Source: Lacipirellula parvula
GTDB lineage: Bacteria; Planctomycetota; Planctomycetia; Pirellulales; Lacipirellulaceae
NCBI RefSeq assembly: GCF_009177095.1
Contig: NZ_AP021861.1
Span: 6,368,501-6,432,500, forward strand
Length of the DNA stretch: 64,000 bases
Reading direction: 5' to 3'
Below the pieces are notes generated by a model. The model was not told the origin of the DNA. It searched no databases and worked only from the letters and a program-made list of their open reading frames with translations. Shown here piece after piece: positions 33,369-43,054 of the stretch (its first letter is position 1; each line of letters opens with the position of its first letter). Position numbers and translations under genes: made by a program.

Positions 33369-34118
33369 ATGTCCATTGAACCGCAGCCAACGCCGCCCAG
33401 CCACGCCTACCGCTTTCCCCTGCGGACGCTGCTCGTCCTCACAACGACGCTCGCAATCATCGCGGCAATCGCCGGAACGTACTATCGCAGCGTCGAGAGC
33501 GAAGCCGCTCGCAACAAGCTCATCGGTTCGTGGTCACTGTTCTCAGTATTTGTGGCCGGGTCATTATTCGCACGAGGCTGGGAAGCGTGGCGAGCATCAG
33601 CGGGCCGAGAGGTGCGATACATCGTCCACGCGCGGGGCCGCCGCCGGCAAGGAAGATGGTCAACGATCTCCACCGCAGCCTGCTGCCTAGCCGTCGGCTT
33701 GTGGATCGCCGTGGGTTCGTACGGCGTCGTCTTGGAAACACAGCAAGGGTTTGGGCAACGGTCGCCGCTGATAGAATTCGCCCTGATTCCGCTCCACAAC
33801 TTCGGCATCATCGGCGCCGCAACCTCCGCTCTGATCTTCTCCCTCATCCGCCGACCGATGTTTCTTTGCGAGGAAGGCGTTCCGCTAAGAAGCGACTACC
33901 TAATCCCCTGGAACCACATCGTCCATGCCGAGTGGCAAACCGACCGCCCGGCAACGCTCAAACTCCATCAAGTCACCGACGACGTGTATCTCGACGTGCC
34001 TATTGCATTGCGTGCTGAAATTGAGCAATTCGTTCGCGGAAAAATTCGGTTTATTGATAACTTGAGCGACTCCCCTCGAATCGCTCGGCCCCAGCGTCAC
34101 GAAAAGACGCCCGCTTAG
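33369..34118 (+). CDS. Membrane protein, paralog 1 of a three-gene tandem family
   Basis: 249 residues from ATG 33369 (an in-frame start at 33204 would add non-conserved sequence). The N-terminus reads MSIEPQPTPPSHAYRFPLRT, then a membrane helix (LLVLTTTLAIIAAIAG), three more helices (about 60, 115 and 150), and a soluble C-terminal domain with MFLCEEGVPLRSDYLIPWNH and LDVPIALRAEIEQFVR. The C-terminal layout recalls membrane proteins with a cytoplasmic PH-like or YcxB-like domain; this is a guess. Two paralogs follow directly on the same strand with 17 and 54 bases between them, so the three are probably one transcript. Confidence 0.65.
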   Translation: MSIEPQPTPPSHAYRFPLRTLLVLTTTLAIIAAIAGTYYRSVESEAARNKLIGSWSLFSVFVAGSLFARGWEAWRASAGREVRYIVHARGRRRQGRWSTISTAACCLAVGLWIAVGSYGVVLETQQGFGQRSPLIEFALIPLHNFGIIGAATSALIFSLIRRPMFLCEEGVPLRSDYLIPWNHIVHAEWQTDRPATLKLHQVTDDVYLDVPIALRAEIEQFVRGKIRFIDNLSDSPRIARPQRHEKTPA

Positions 34119-34135
34119 CGCCCCTCGATGCCAGA

Positions 34136-34842
34136 ATGAGCATTGAACATCCTCAAACGCCGCTCGATCCCGTCGTCCGCTTCCGCATCCGTACGGTGCT
34201 GACGGTCACGACAATCGCCGCCGTTGCCGCCGCGACGCCGCTCCTTTTTGGCGCCTGCAACCTGCAGCCGTTCGCCCTGCCCTCCTGGCTTACTGGGGCG
34301 GCTTCTTGATGCTCGCGCTCCTCGGCGGATGGCACAACTGGCGGCTCGCCTGGCGCCATCTGCCAGAAGCGGGGCCAATCGCGCACATCGTCTGGCTTCG
34401 ACGGCGTACGCAGCTGAGCGCCATTCACCACCCCGCCGCCCTCGTGTTGATCGCGGTGTGCCTGCTCATCTCCATCGGCGGCCAATCGTACGCCATCGCC
34501 GATCGCGGCGCCAATGGCCGGAGCCACTCGCTCGTCTTCACGGTGATCCAAGGCATGAGCCAAGGGTTTTTGTTCGGCGGCATACTGCTGATTTTCCTCC
34601 GCCGTCCCGCGTACCTCTGCGAAACTGGCCTCTCCGGCGGAATCTACGCCCCTTGGAAATACATCCGCCACGCCGAATGGCTGCCTAGCGACGAAGGCGT
34701 GATGAAACTCCGCCGCTTCGACGGCGACATCTATATCGACGTCCCCGCCCGCGAACGCGACGCCGTCGAAGCGTTCGTCCGCGCCAAAACCAAATTCATC
34801 GACGCCGCGCCAACAGTCCCCGAACCGCAACCCACCCCTTAG
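34136..34842 (+). pseudogene. Membrane protein, paralog 2, broken by a frameshift
   Basis: Frame 1 opens at ATG 34136 (MSIEHPQTPLDPVVRFRIRT, like paralog 1) and stops at TGA 34307-34309. The rest of the protein continues in the frame read from ATG 34309 to 34842, including YWGGFLMLALLGGWHNWR, RRPAYLCETGLSGGIYAP and VPARERDAVEAFVRAKTKF, again like paralog 1. The TGA overlaps the ATG. The shift needed equals one missing base; the likeliest place is the T5 run at 34245-34249, where a sixth T would give LLFWRLQPAAVRPALLAYW. A sequencing error, a real mutation, or coupled split genes are the options. Confidence 0.6.
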
Positions 34843-34866
34843 CCCCCGGTTCTTCAAACCGGGGGT
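34839..34866. terminator. GC-rich hairpin at the end of paralog 2
   Basis: TTAGCCCCCGGTT, CTTCA, AACCGGGGG; overlaps the stop codon of the frameshifted gene. Same family as 4941. Confidence 0.5.
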
Positions 34867-34896
34867 CGCATCGCCCGCCAAACACATCAACCGCCG

Positions 34897-35691
34897 ATGC
34901 CAACGTCGCCACAAGAACTTTCGGAACACGCGACCGCGTTTTTGTCCGACGCCGGCATCGCCCCCGGTTTGAAGAACCGGGGGCTAAATAACGTATCGCT
35001 GGGGCCCAAGTTCTCGCTGCGAACGTTGCTCCTCGTCACGGCCCTCGGCGCCGCCGTCGCGGCGGCGGCTGGGATAGCGTACCGCGCGGCGCCGGCCGGG
35101 TCGCGCGCGACGCTGCTGACCTGCTGGCTAACGATCGCTGCGGTGCACGTTTCCTATCTGGCGTTCCAATGGCGAGCGCACACGCGACGACTGACGCTGG
35201 CGGGCCCCATCCGCTTTACGTTGCAGCGTCCCGACCTTCGCAATGATTCGAACGCGGCGATCATCCTCGCCGCGTTTGTATTTGTCTGCTTCGCGTCGCT
35301 CCTGGTCTTGTCGCTATCCATGGCAGTTTTGTTCACACTGCATTCGATCGACATGCGGAGCGGCCCTGGAGTCGTCCCCACGACCTGTTTCGGCGTGATC
35401 GTCGGCTTCATGATGGTCGCCGCGATCCATTTTTTGTACCGACCATTCGCGCACGCGCGGCCAATCCTCTTGGGCGATCAAGGCGTCATCGTGCGACGCC
35501 GCGTTCTGCGCTGGCAGACGTTCAAGCGAGCATCGTGGCATCACCTGCTGCCAAATTGGCTGATGCTCTACGGCAGCGGGCGGAAGTACGCAGCCGCTGT
35601 TCCCGACGCGCTGAAGACCGAAGTCGAAGCCCTCGTCGCCGCGCGAACGCGTTTTGAGGTCGACCAAACAAAATTAGCCCCTGGTCGCTGA
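34897..35691 (+). CDS. Membrane protein, paralog 3, with a palindromic element in its reading frame
   Basis: 264 residues from ATG 34897. FSLRTLLLVTALGAAV matches the FPLRTLLVLTTT region of paralog 1, followed by helices at about 70, 120 and 160 and a similar C-terminal domain (PILLGDQGVIVRRRVLRW; VPDALKTEVEALVAARTRF). Between the N-terminus and the shared block, residues about 22-30 (APGLKNRGLN) are encoded by a copy of the AGCCCCCGGTT hairpin (34960-34986) that paralogs 1 and 2 lack. The element has therefore inserted without breaking the frame, adding about 20 residues. Function unknown; it follows the frameshifted paralog by 54 bases. Confidence 0.6.
   Translation: MPTSPQELSEHATAFLSDAGIAPGLKNRGLNNVSLGPKFSLRTLLLVTALGAAVAAAAGIAYRAAPAGSRATLLTCWLTIAAVHVSYLAFQWRAHTRRLTLAGPIRFTLQRPDLRNDSNAAIILAAFVFVCFASLLVLSLSMAVLFTLHSIDMRSGPGVVPTTCFGVIVGFMMVAAIHFLYRPFAHARPILLGDQGVIVRRRVLRWQTFKRASWHHLLPNWLMLYGSGRKYAAAVPDALKTEVEALVAARTRFEVDQTKLAPGR
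34960..34986. repeat. Palindromic element inside paralog 3
   Basis: GCCCCCGGTT, TGAAG, AACCGGGGGC; inverted relative to the copy at 34839. It is coding in this position. Confidence 0.75.
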
Positions 35692-35721
35692 GCGGGGCCG
35701 ACTTGGCGGCGTCAAAAACAA

Positions 35722-35750
35722 AGCCCCCGGTTTGAAGAACCGGGGGCTAA
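35722..35750. terminator. GC-rich hairpin between paralog 3 and ftsH
   Basis: AGCCCCCGGTT, TGAAG, AACCGGGGGCT, between the convergent paralog 3 and ftsH genes; probably terminates either or both. Confidence 0.6.
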
Positions 35751-35786
35751 GCGTTGGCAATTTTGCTGGCACGTCGAACGCGGCGT

Positions 35787-37901
35787 TTACATCCCGCCCG
35801 CGTCCTTCTCCGGCGAAGCCGCGGCCGACGGCTCGTCCGCCTTGATCCGCGACGGACGCTTCGGCTCGACGGCCGTCCCCGGCACAATCCGCGCCCCAGA
35901 GGTCGTCTCGTCGATGATCTGCCGCAGCACCTCCGAATCGATCGTCTCTTGCTCCATCAGCGCCTTGGTCACCGCTTCGAGCGTGTGACGACGTTCGCCG
36001 AGGATGTGACGCACGCGTTCCAAGCCTTCGTCGAGAATCCGCTTCACTTCCTCGTCGATCTCACGCGCCGTTTGCTCGCTGTGCGTGCTGGAACGGCCGA
36101 AGTCGCCGCTGCCGGCCAAGAACGGGCTGCGGTTGCTCTCGCGGAAGTTGACGCGGCCGAGGCGGCTCATGCCGAAGTCCATCACCATGCTGCGGCCGAT
36201 TTCGGTCGCACGCTCCAGATCGTTCTGGGCGCCGCTGCTAATGTCTTCGAAAACCATTTCTTCAGCGACCGTACCGGCGAGCAACACCTGAATGCGGCTT
36301 TCCAGTTCGCTCTTGGTCATCAGGAACCGATCTTGCTCGGGCCGCTGCATCGTGTAACCGAGAGCAGCGAGACCGCGCGGGATGATCGAGACCTTGTGCA
36401 CCGGGTCGGTATTCGGCAGCGAGTAAGCAACGAGCGCGTGACCGCTTTCGTGGTACGCCACCCGCAGCTTTTCCTCGGGCTGCATGATGCGGCTTTTCTT
36501 TTCGAGACCGGCGCTCGAGCGCTCCACCGCTTCGTTGAGTTCCTTCATGCCGACCGCCTTCTTGCCGTTGCGAGCGGCGAGCAAGGCGGCCTCATTGACG
36601 ATGTTCGCGAGGTCGGCGCCGACGAAGCCGCTCGTGATCGCAGCGACCTGCTTCACGTTGACGTCTTCATCGACTTTGATCTTCTGCAAGTGAACTTCAA
36701 GAATCTCCTCGCGGCCCGACACGTCGGGACGATCGACCAACACGTGGCGGTCGAACCGGCCTGGACGCAGCAGCGCGGGGTCGAGCGTTTCCGGACGATT
36801 CGTCGCGGCCATGATGATAATGCCGCTGTTCGTGCCGAAGCCGTCCATCTCCACGAGCAACGCGTTGAGCGTTTGCTCGCGTTCGTCGTGGCCGCCGATC
36901 TGGCCGCTGCCACGGGTCTTGCCGAGGGCGTCGAGTTCGTCGATGAACACAATACAGGGGGCACGCTGCTCCGCTTGCTGGAACATGTCGCGGACGCGGG
37001 CGGCGCCGACGCCAACGAACATTTCCACGAAGTCCGAACCGCTGAGGCTGAAGAACGGCACGCCCGCTTCGCCGGCGACGGCCTTGGCGAGCAACGTCTT
37101 ACCCGTACCAGGAGGGCCCACCAGCAGCACGCCCTTCGGAATGCGGCCGCCGAGGCGATGGTAACGTTCCGGGTTCTTGAGGAAGTCGACCACTTCGCGC
37201 AGTTCGTCGACGGCTTCTTCGATGCCGGCGACGTCGTCGAAGGTCACTTCAATGTCTTCTTGAGCGATCAACTTCCCGCGGCTGCGACCGAACGCCATCG
37301 GCGAACCGGCCCCGCCCATGCGTCGCAACATCACGATCATCAACATCACGAACATGCCAGTCAGCACCAGCACGGGGATGTAGGCGATCAGTTGGCTTGG
37401 TTGCTCGTCGTTGCGGTAGTCGGGAATCTTATTATCCCGCAGCAGGTTGAGAACTTTGGGAGCCAAGTAAGGCTGCGACGCGACGCGGAAGCCAGTCGGC
37501 GTGTACTCGCTCCAACCGGTGCTGGGGTCGAGAATGCTCTCCTTACCCCCTTCCGCGCCCTTGCGCTGCTGCGCCATCACCGTGCCGGTCACTTCGGTCG
37601 AGCCGACGTAAATGTTCGTCGGCTCTTTCAATCGCCACTGAATCGACGGCTTCACCGACTTGTCTTCGTAGGTGATGTAGCGATCGGCGTCTTTCGGCGC
37701 ATCGGGATTGCTAGCGACGATCAAGTGGTCGAAATCGCTCCAGCCGATCGTCAGCTTGTTTTGCGTCTGCCAGACGGTGACGAGCAGGAGCAGCAGCACG
37801 CCGAGGCCGAGCAGATACCACAACATGTTGTTGTTCTGCGGCGGGGCCTTCTTGTCGGCAGGCTTCTTGGGAGTCTTGGAAGCGTCCTTCGGTTGATCCA
37901 T
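35787..37901 (-). CDS. ftsH: ATP-dependent zinc metalloprotease FtsH
   Basis: 704 residues from ATG 37901; a GTG-type extension to 37928 adds nine residues and is less likely. Two membrane helices (about 26-44 and 171-192) flank a periplasmic domain. The AAA+ module has Walker A GPPGTGKT (262-269), Walker [11 protein letters not shown] and the second region of homology [20 protein letters not shown]. The zinc motif is HESGH (484-488). It unfolds and degrades membrane and cytosolic proteins in a hexameric ring at the inner membrane. The length is about 60 residues more than E. coli FtsH, mostly in the periplasmic domain. It stands alone, convergent with paralog 3. Confidence 0.96.
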   Translation of the reverse strand: MDQPKDASKTPKKPADKKAPPQNNNMLWYLLGLGVLLLLLVTVWQTQNKLTIGWSDFDHLIVASNPDAPKDADRYITYEDKSVKPSIQWRLKEPTNIYVGSTEVTGTVMAQQRKGAEGGKESILDPSTGWSEYTPTGFRVASQPYLAPKVLNLLRDNKIPDYRNDEQPSQLIAYIPVLVLTGMFVMLMIVMLRRMGGAGSPMAFGRSRGKLIAQEDIEVTFDDVAGIEEAVDELREVVDFLKNPERYHRLGGRIPKGVLLVGPPGTGKTLLAKAVAGEAGVPFFSLSGSDFVEMFVGVGAARVRDMFQQAEQRAPCIVFIDELDALGKTRGSGQIGGHDEREQTLNALLVEMDGFGTNSGIIIMAATNRPETLDPALLRPGRFDRHVLVDRPDVSGREEILEVHLQKIKVDEDVNVKQVAAITSGFVGADLANIVNEAALLAARNGKKAVGMKELNEAVERSSAGLEKKSRIMQPEEKLRVAYHESGHALVAYSLPNTDPVHKVSIIPRGLAALGYTMQRPEQDRFLMTKSELESRIQVLLAGTVAEEMVFEDISSGAQNDLERATEIGRSMVMDFGMSRLGRVNFRESNRSPFLAGSGDFGRSSTHSEQTAREIDEEVKRILDEGLERVRHILGERRHTLEAVTKALMEQETIDSEVLRQIIDETTSGARIVPGTAVEPKRPSRIKADEPSAAASPEKDAGGM

Positions 37902-38410
37902 GGATCGATGCCTTGGCAGGAATAGCACGGCCGTTTGAGTCAGCCGCGAGGTGGGTCGAGTTTTTCAAAGCCGCCATGCGGAGGCGGCTAAATGGTACGG
38001 CAGCCGCCTCGATCGGGGCAATCACCGCCCCGGCGAAGCTCAGCCGCCGCTCTTAACTATTGGTAGGATAGCACTTGCGGCGCGGAAAGGGAGCCTCCCC
38101 GGGCCGCCGGCGACTCCCAACGCGGGTTGTCGCGATTCTCGGCCACCCCTAAAATGCTGCGTCCCGATCGACGCCTTGCGGGGCGGCAGACGAGATCGCC
38201 CGCCTGCCACCCCAGCCGGCACTGCTGTCTCGCCGACGCTCCTCCTACGTCGATCCCCGCGGCATGGTGCGGCTGCTTTCCCGTTTCCAGGTGCGATTCG
38301 AACGATTGTTCCTATCAAACCGAAAACGTCAGCGGCTCGCCGCGCCTGCATGTAATCACAAGTGATCCATCCATCGGTAAGCGAGGACATGCGACGATCT
38401 TCCCTCTGGT

Positions 38411-38503
38411 TCCCTCCCCTTGAGGGGGAGGGTTAGGGAGGGGTGATTGAAGCGTGTACCAGAGTTCCACCCCCTCCCCAGCCCTCCCCTCAAGGGGGAG
38501 GGA
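38411..38503. repeat. 95-bp palindromic repeat family, copy C
   Basis: Same orientation as copies A and B; the centre differs slightly (GTGTACCAGAGTTCCA). It is about 115 bases upstream of dxr. Confidence 0.85.
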
Positions 38504-38619
38504 GCCGGAAGAGACGAGTCTAGGCCGCAGCTTCGGTTCACACCGTTTCTACATAACCGAAATTGAGAGCGCGTCGGCCCGACGCACTGCAATCCGCCAC
38601 CACCTTGCCCTGCACCCTT

Positions 38620-39783
38620 ATGCCCTCCTCCCCGAAACGCGTCGCGGTCTTCGGCTCCACCGGCAGCATCGGCACCAGCGCCCTCGACGTGATCACGGCG
38701 AGCCAGGGACGGCTGCAGGCGGTGGCGATTTCAGCCCACTCGAAGCTCGACGAACTCGTCGAACAAGCGAAAAAACACCGCCCCTGCTGGGTCATCGCCT
38801 GCGACGCCCGCGCCGCGAAGCAGTACGACTGGTCCGACCTCCCCAAAGAGTGCGAACTCCTCACCGGCCCCGACGCACTCGTCCGCATTGCCGGCGAGCC
38901 GGACGTCGACGTGCTGCTCGCAGCGATCGTCGGCGCCGCCGGCCTCGCGAGCACCTGGGCCGCCGTCGAAGCCAAGAAAACCGTCGCCCTGGCGAATAAA
39001 GAGACGCTGGTGATGGCCGGCGAACTGATCGGCGAACTTGCCCGTAAGTCTGGTAGCCCGTTGCTGCCCGTCGACAGCGAGCACAGCGCCTTGTTCCAAG
39101 CCCTCCAGGCCGGCCAGCCGAGCGAAGTCTCGCGGCTGATCCTCACCGCCAGCGGCGGGCCGTTCAAACACCTTTCCCCCGTCGAACTCCAACAAGTCAC
39201 CGTCGCCGAAGCGCTGGCCCATCCCACCTGGCAAATGGGCCCGAAAATCACCATCGACTCGGCGACGATGATGAACAAAGCCCTCGAAATCATCGAAGCC
39301 CGTTGGCTCTTCAACATCGAAGGCGAACGGATTTCGGTGGTCATCCACCCGCAGTCGATCGTCCACTCGATGGTCGAATTCATCGACGGCTCGGTGGTTT
39401 CGCAAATGAGTCCTCCCGACATGCGGCTGCCAATTCAATACGCCCTCGAATACCCGCACCGCGCCCCCGGCGTCGCGCGGCGGTTCGATTGGCGGCAGCC
39501 GTTCAAACTCGAATTCGAACCGCCCGATCGCGAGCGCTTCCCTGCGCTCGCCCTCGGCGAGGAATGCGCCAAATCGGGCGGCACCACCGGCGCCGTGCTG
39601 AATGCCGCGAATGAAGCGGCTGTAGGGGCCTTCCTCGACGGTGAGCTACACTTCACGGAAATCGTGCCAGCATGCCGCAGCGTGCTCTCGGCGCATCACT
39701 TTGAACCAAACCCGACGCTCGATGCGCTGTTGAAGCTGGATCGCTGGGCGCGGCAGGAGATATCTCGGTGGGTATGTGCTTGA
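38620..39783 (+). CDS. dxr: 1-deoxy-D-xylulose 5-phosphate reductoisomerase
   Basis: 387 residues from ATG 38620 (protein MPSSPKRVAVFGSTGSIG). The NADPH motif GSTGSIGTSALDV opens the Rossmann domain; the catalytic domain has LANKETLVMAGELI, VDSEHSALFQ and MGPKITIDSATMMNKALEII. It converts DXP to MEP in the non-mevalonate isoprenoid pathway with NADPH. The last 16 bases overlap the rseP-like gene, which suggests translational coupling. The dxr-rseP order recurs in many bacteria. Confidence 0.95.
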   Translation: MPSSPKRVAVFGSTGSIGTSALDVITASQGRLQAVAISAHSKLDELVEQAKKHRPCWVIACDARAAKQYDWSDLPKECELLTGPDALVRIAGEPDVDVLLAAIVGAAGLASTWAAVEAKKTVALANKETLVMAGELIGELARKSGSPLLPVDSEHSALFQALQAGQPSEVSRLILTASGGPFKHLSPVELQQVTVAEALAHPTWQMGPKITIDSATMMNKALEIIEARWLFNIEGERISVVIHPQSIVHSMVEFIDGSVVSQMSPPDMRLPIQYALEYPHRAPGVARRFDWRQPFKLEFEPPDRERFPALALGEECAKSGGTTGAVLNAANEAAVGAFLDGELHFTEIVPACRSVLSAHHFEPNPTLDALLKLDRWARQEISRWVCA

Positions 39784-41966
39784 TCGCGGCGATGGACTTC
39801 GCCGCCCTGGGTAACTTGCTGCTCGTCATCCTCATGGTCGCCGCCGGCCTCGGCGCCGTCATTTTCGTCCATGAGCTCGGACACTTCGCCGTCGCCAAAA
39901 TGTGCGGCGTCAAATGCCCCAAGTTTTACATCGGCTTCGACGTCCCCCTCGGCAGCATGATTAACAACATGCTCGGCCGCGAAGGCGAGTTCAAAATCTT
40001 CGGCATCGGCATCCCGCGCACCATCGGCCCGCCCATCACCATCGGCGAAACCGAGTACGGCATCGGCATCCTCCCCCTCGGCGGCTACGTCCGCATGCTC
40101 GGCCAGGACGACGATCCCTCGAACATCAACGAACAACTCCGCGAATCCCAAGTCGCCGGCAACTCGCCCGACTCGAAAACGATCATCGGCCCCGACGGTA
40201 AGAGCTACGTCGTCGACCGCCGCAGCTATCTCGCCAAAAGCGTCCCGCAGCGGATGGCGATCATCTCCGCCGGCGTCATCATGAACATCATTTTCGCGTT
40301 CATCTTCGCGACGGTCGCGTTCAAGATCGGCGTCCCCTACGAACCGTCGTTTGTCTCGCGCACCGCCCCTGGTTCGCCCGCCTGGCGCGCCGCGATCGTC
40401 CCCGGCGACGAAGTCGTGCAAATCGACGACATCGTGAAGCCCTCGTTCGCTGAAGAACTCATGGGCAGCGTCACGCTCGGCGACCTGGAACATGGCTTGC
40501 CGTTCGTCATCGAACGCGACGGCAAGCAAGTCAAGTTGCAACTCGTCCCCGAGCAAGGCGAAAAGCTCGCCCGCGTCGGTCTGGCGAGCGGCCGCTCGCT
40601 GCAACTCGGCCCGCCGGCCATCCTCAGGGCGCACACCGCCGCCGCCCAAGCCTCCCCCGCGTTCGAACTCGGCGACGAAATTCTCGCCGTCGACGGCGCC
40701 CCCGTCGCCAACTACGCCGAATACCTCTCCGCGCTCCTCAAGAAATCCGACAAGCCGGTCACGCTCACCGTCCTCCGCGGCGGCAAGCGTCCCGCCGACA
40801 AGCCCGAAGCCGCTCCCGAAGGCGGCGAAAAGATTGAGATCATCGTCCAGCCGGAACTCGAACGCACCACCGGCCTGGTGATGCAAATGAGCAAAATCAC
40901 CGCGGTGCAAGACAACTCGCCCGCGGCGAAGGCTGGCCTCAAAGCCGGCGATTTCATCGAACGCATTGTCGCCGCCGACGACGACGCGGCCGACGACGCT
41001 CCGTCGCTCACTCGCGATCCCTTCACGTTGCCGGCAGCCCTCGCCGAACTCGGCGACGCCGGCAAAGAAATCAAACTCACTGTCCGTCGCGGCGCCAACG
41101 AAGAAGGCCGCCAAGGAACCGAAGAGCTGACGATCCCGCTGCGCAGCGTCGACTGGGTCGAAGAACCGATCGCCAACAACGATCCCATCTCGGCCCCGGC
41201 CCTCGGCGTCGCCTACCGCGCCCTGACCGTCGTCAGCGAAGCAAAGCCCGGCAGCCCCGCTGCGGAAGCCGGCCTGCAAGAAGCCGACGAACTGCAATCG
41301 GTCGAGTTCATCCCGCCTGCAGACATGAAGGACAAACCCAAAAAACTCACATTCGACTTGAGCCAAGGCGATAAGAAGGACGGCTACGGCCTGCCGTCGA
41401 TTCTTTCCGAACTCCAACTCTTCCCGCCTGGCACGCAGCTCAAGTTCACCTACAAACGCGGCAGCGAATCGCTCGACGCGACGCTCACCCCCGTGGCGAG
41501 CGAGGACGTCTACTCGGTCGAACGCGGCATCCTCCTGCAGCCAATCCAACGTATCCGCGTCGCCGAAACCTGGAGCGAAGCCGCCCACCGCGGCCGCACC
41601 GAAACTGTCCGCTCGCTGACGATGGTCTACCGCTTCCTCAGCAAGCTCGGCAGCGGCCAAGTGCCGGTAACGATGCTCGGCGGCCCGCTCACCATCGCCC
41701 AAGCCGCCGGCTACTCGGCGTTCCAAGGCTGGGGCAAACTGCTGATCTTCCTGACGATGCTCAGCGCGAACCTCGCGGTGATCAACTTCCTGCCGATCCC
41801 GATGCTCGACGGCGGCCACATGGTGTTCCTCGCCTGGGAAGGCCTCCGCGGCCGCCCCGCGAACGAACGCGTCGTGATGACAATGCAAACCGTCGGCTTC
41901 GTTTTCCTGATCTCGCTGATGCTATTCGTCTTCACGCTCGACATCACGCGACTGTTCTCCGCATAA
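39768..41966 (+). CDS. rseP: RIP-type site-2 protease (RseP-like) with several PDZ-like segments
   Basis: 732 residues. The GTG at 39768 is chosen because AGGAG (39755-39759) is eight bases upstream; ATG 39774 or 39792 are alternatives. An N-terminal helix carries the zinc motif VHELGHF; the C-terminal helices hold INFLPIPMLDGGH. In between lie up to four PDZ-like segments: TAPGSPAWRAAIVPGDEV, FELGDEILAVDG, SPAAKAGLKAGDFIERI and SPAAEAGLQEADELQ. E. coli RseP has two PDZ domains in 450 residues, so this protein is larger. Known members cleave anti-sigma factors in the membrane; here the substrate is unknown. Overlaps dxr. Confidence 0.9.
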   Translation: MGMCLIAAMDFAALGNLLLVILMVAAGLGAVIFVHELGHFAVAKMCGVKCPKFYIGFDVPLGSMINNMLGREGEFKIFGIGIPRTIGPPITIGETEYGIGILPLGGYVRMLGQDDDPSNINEQLRESQVAGNSPDSKTIIGPDGKSYVVDRRSYLAKSVPQRMAIISAGVIMNIIFAFIFATVAFKIGVPYEPSFVSRTAPGSPAWRAAIVPGDEVVQIDDIVKPSFAEELMGSVTLGDLEHGLPFVIERDGKQVKLQLVPEQGEKLARVGLASGRSLQLGPPAILRAHTAAAQASPAFELGDEILAVDGAPVANYAEYLSALLKKSDKPVTLTVLRGGKRPADKPEAAPEGGEKIEIIVQPELERTTGLVMQMSKITAVQDNSPAAKAGLKAGDFIERIVAADDDAADDAPSLTRDPFTLPAALAELGDAGKEIKLTVRRGANEEGRQGTEELTIPLRSVDWVEEPIANNDPISAPALGVAYRALTVVSEAKPGSPAAEAGLQEADELQSVEFIPPADMKDKPKKLTFDLSQGDKKDGYGLPSILSELQLFPPGTQLKFTYKRGSESLDATLTPVASEDVYSVERGILLQPIQRIRVAETWSEAAHRGRTETVRSLTMVYRFLSKLGSGQVPVTMLGGPLTIAQAAGYSAFQGWGKLLIFLTMLSANLAVINFLPIPMLDGGHMVFLAWEGLRGRPANERVVMTMQTVGFVFLISLMLFVFTLDITRLFSA

Positions 41967-41982
41967 CGCGAAGCGCCCCTAG

Positions 41983-42001
41983 CCCCGGGCTCTGCCCGGG
42001 G
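41983..42001 (+). terminator. Hairpin after rseP
   Basis: CCCCGGGC, TCT, GCCCGGGG: perfect eight-base stem, 17 bases past the rseP stop. Confidence 0.65.
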
Positions 42002-42043
42002 GTCGGTTCCCATTCCGATACCGGCTAACCCTGGTGGTGGGTG

Positions 42044-42091
42044 GCCCTGGTTGGCGTACCCGCCTACCAGGGCGGCGCAGCCGCAAGAGGC
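42044..42091 (+). repeat. 48-bp direct repeat, left flank of the three-gene island
   Basis: GCCCTGGTTGGCGTACCCGC with an inner CCCTGGT/ACCAGGG pair, then GGCGGCGCAGCCGCAAGAGGC. It differs at two of 48 positions from 44915-44962, same orientation. Confidence 0.85.
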
Positions 42092-42145
42092 GCAATTTCA
42101 TCGGAGTTCAACCTCGACCCCAGGGTGATCGCGCAGCAATCCGCT

Positions 42146-42913
42146 TCACGCCAGCTGTCGAAACCACTCAACATTGACGAGCACCGAGTTGCGGATCGCA
42201 CTGCGAGCCGCATCGCTCGCCTCTACATAGGCCCGCAGCGCATGGCTCAACTCCACGAGCCGGCCCGGAGCCGTCTCGGGATGCGGCGAATGCGTTCGCC
42301 CCGCTGCTGCGCGAAAGCTGAAGTGGTACGAGACTCCGTCCAGCACAACGCTTGACGGCAATGCGTGCCGCACCCGCCGCATCATCTTTTCCCAAGCGAC
42401 CTTCATCCCGTCGGCCAGCGCGTCGTCAATCTTCACGCGAACGTTGTCAACGTCCACCTCCTCAGTTCGCTCAGGCGGCCATATTGGCGATTTCGCCGTG
42501 CGCAGCGACAACATGAAGCCCACGCGCTTCACGTCCAACAGCAACAGCGCCCACTCAGGCTCGAAGGAAGGGAGACAAACGACGCTCAACTGCGGCCGAT
42601 CATGATGACTCTCCGTTACCAGCAACGTCCGAGCGATCTTGCCGTAATAATTCTCTTTGTACGACGTGCCCACGATCTCAAACGGCGAATCCTCCGGCTG
42701 CAAACATTCGCCACCAACGAATCGGCTCGCTTCGCGCACTAGTTCCGACCGGACGGCGGACTGCAAAGGTTCAGGCACGTAGGCCAACATTTCCCCCGCA
42801 TCTTCTACGGTCGCCAATGTCGCAATCTGATTCGCTGCCTCTTCGAGGCCAAAAATGCCTTGCGCATGGTAAGCCAGTAACTTCTCAAGCTGCGTGCGAG
42901 ATCTCTCGTTCAT
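42146..42913 (-). CDS. Unrecognised soluble protein
   Basis: 255 residues from ATG 42913; GTG 42925 would add four. The N-terminal 60 residues are helical (NERSRTQLEKLLAYHAQGIF, LVREASRFVGGE). A beta-rich middle follows with FEIVGTSYKENYYGKIARTL and WALLLLDVKRVGFMLSLRTA, and a basic C-terminal part. No membrane segment or signal peptide. No family assignment. It is the last gene of the co-oriented trio 44470-42146 and sits inside the direct-repeat island. Confidence 0.5.
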   Translation of the reverse strand: MNERSRTQLEKLLAYHAQGIFGLEEAANQIATLATVEDAGEMLAYVPEPLQSAVRSELVREASRFVGGECLQPEDSPFEIVGTSYKENYYGKIARTLLVTESHHDRPQLSVVCLPSFEPEWALLLLDVKRVGFMLSLRTAKSPIWPPERTEEVDVDNVRVKIDDALADGMKVAWEKMMRRVRHALPSSVVLDGVSYHFSFRAAAGRTHSPHPETAPGRLVELSHALRAYVEASDAARSAIRNSVLVNVEWFRQLA

Positions 42914-43054
42914 CGTTGTCGTCACTCAAGAGGAGGCGGCGTGCTGATAATCGCAAAACATGAGCATTAGAGCGAGAGTTTAGCCTTTCGCTCATACCAT
43001 CTCCTCTACGCCAGAGCGTGTCGATGCTCTGCGCCGACGCGCCAGCCGCGTTGA

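Noticed and set aside
34309-34842. An independent gene starting at ATG 34309
   Set aside because: The product would begin in the middle of a conserved membrane protein, whose N-terminus is encoded just before it in another frame, as shown by paralog 1. A frameshifted single gene explains it better.
35754-37925. A 723-codon plus-strand open frame opposite ftsH
   Set aside because: It is exactly antisense to a certain FtsH gene; long antisense frames arise from GC-rich codon structure. No ribosome site or recognisable domain. The same applies to 39696-41888 opposite rseP and 26092-27180 opposite top6B.
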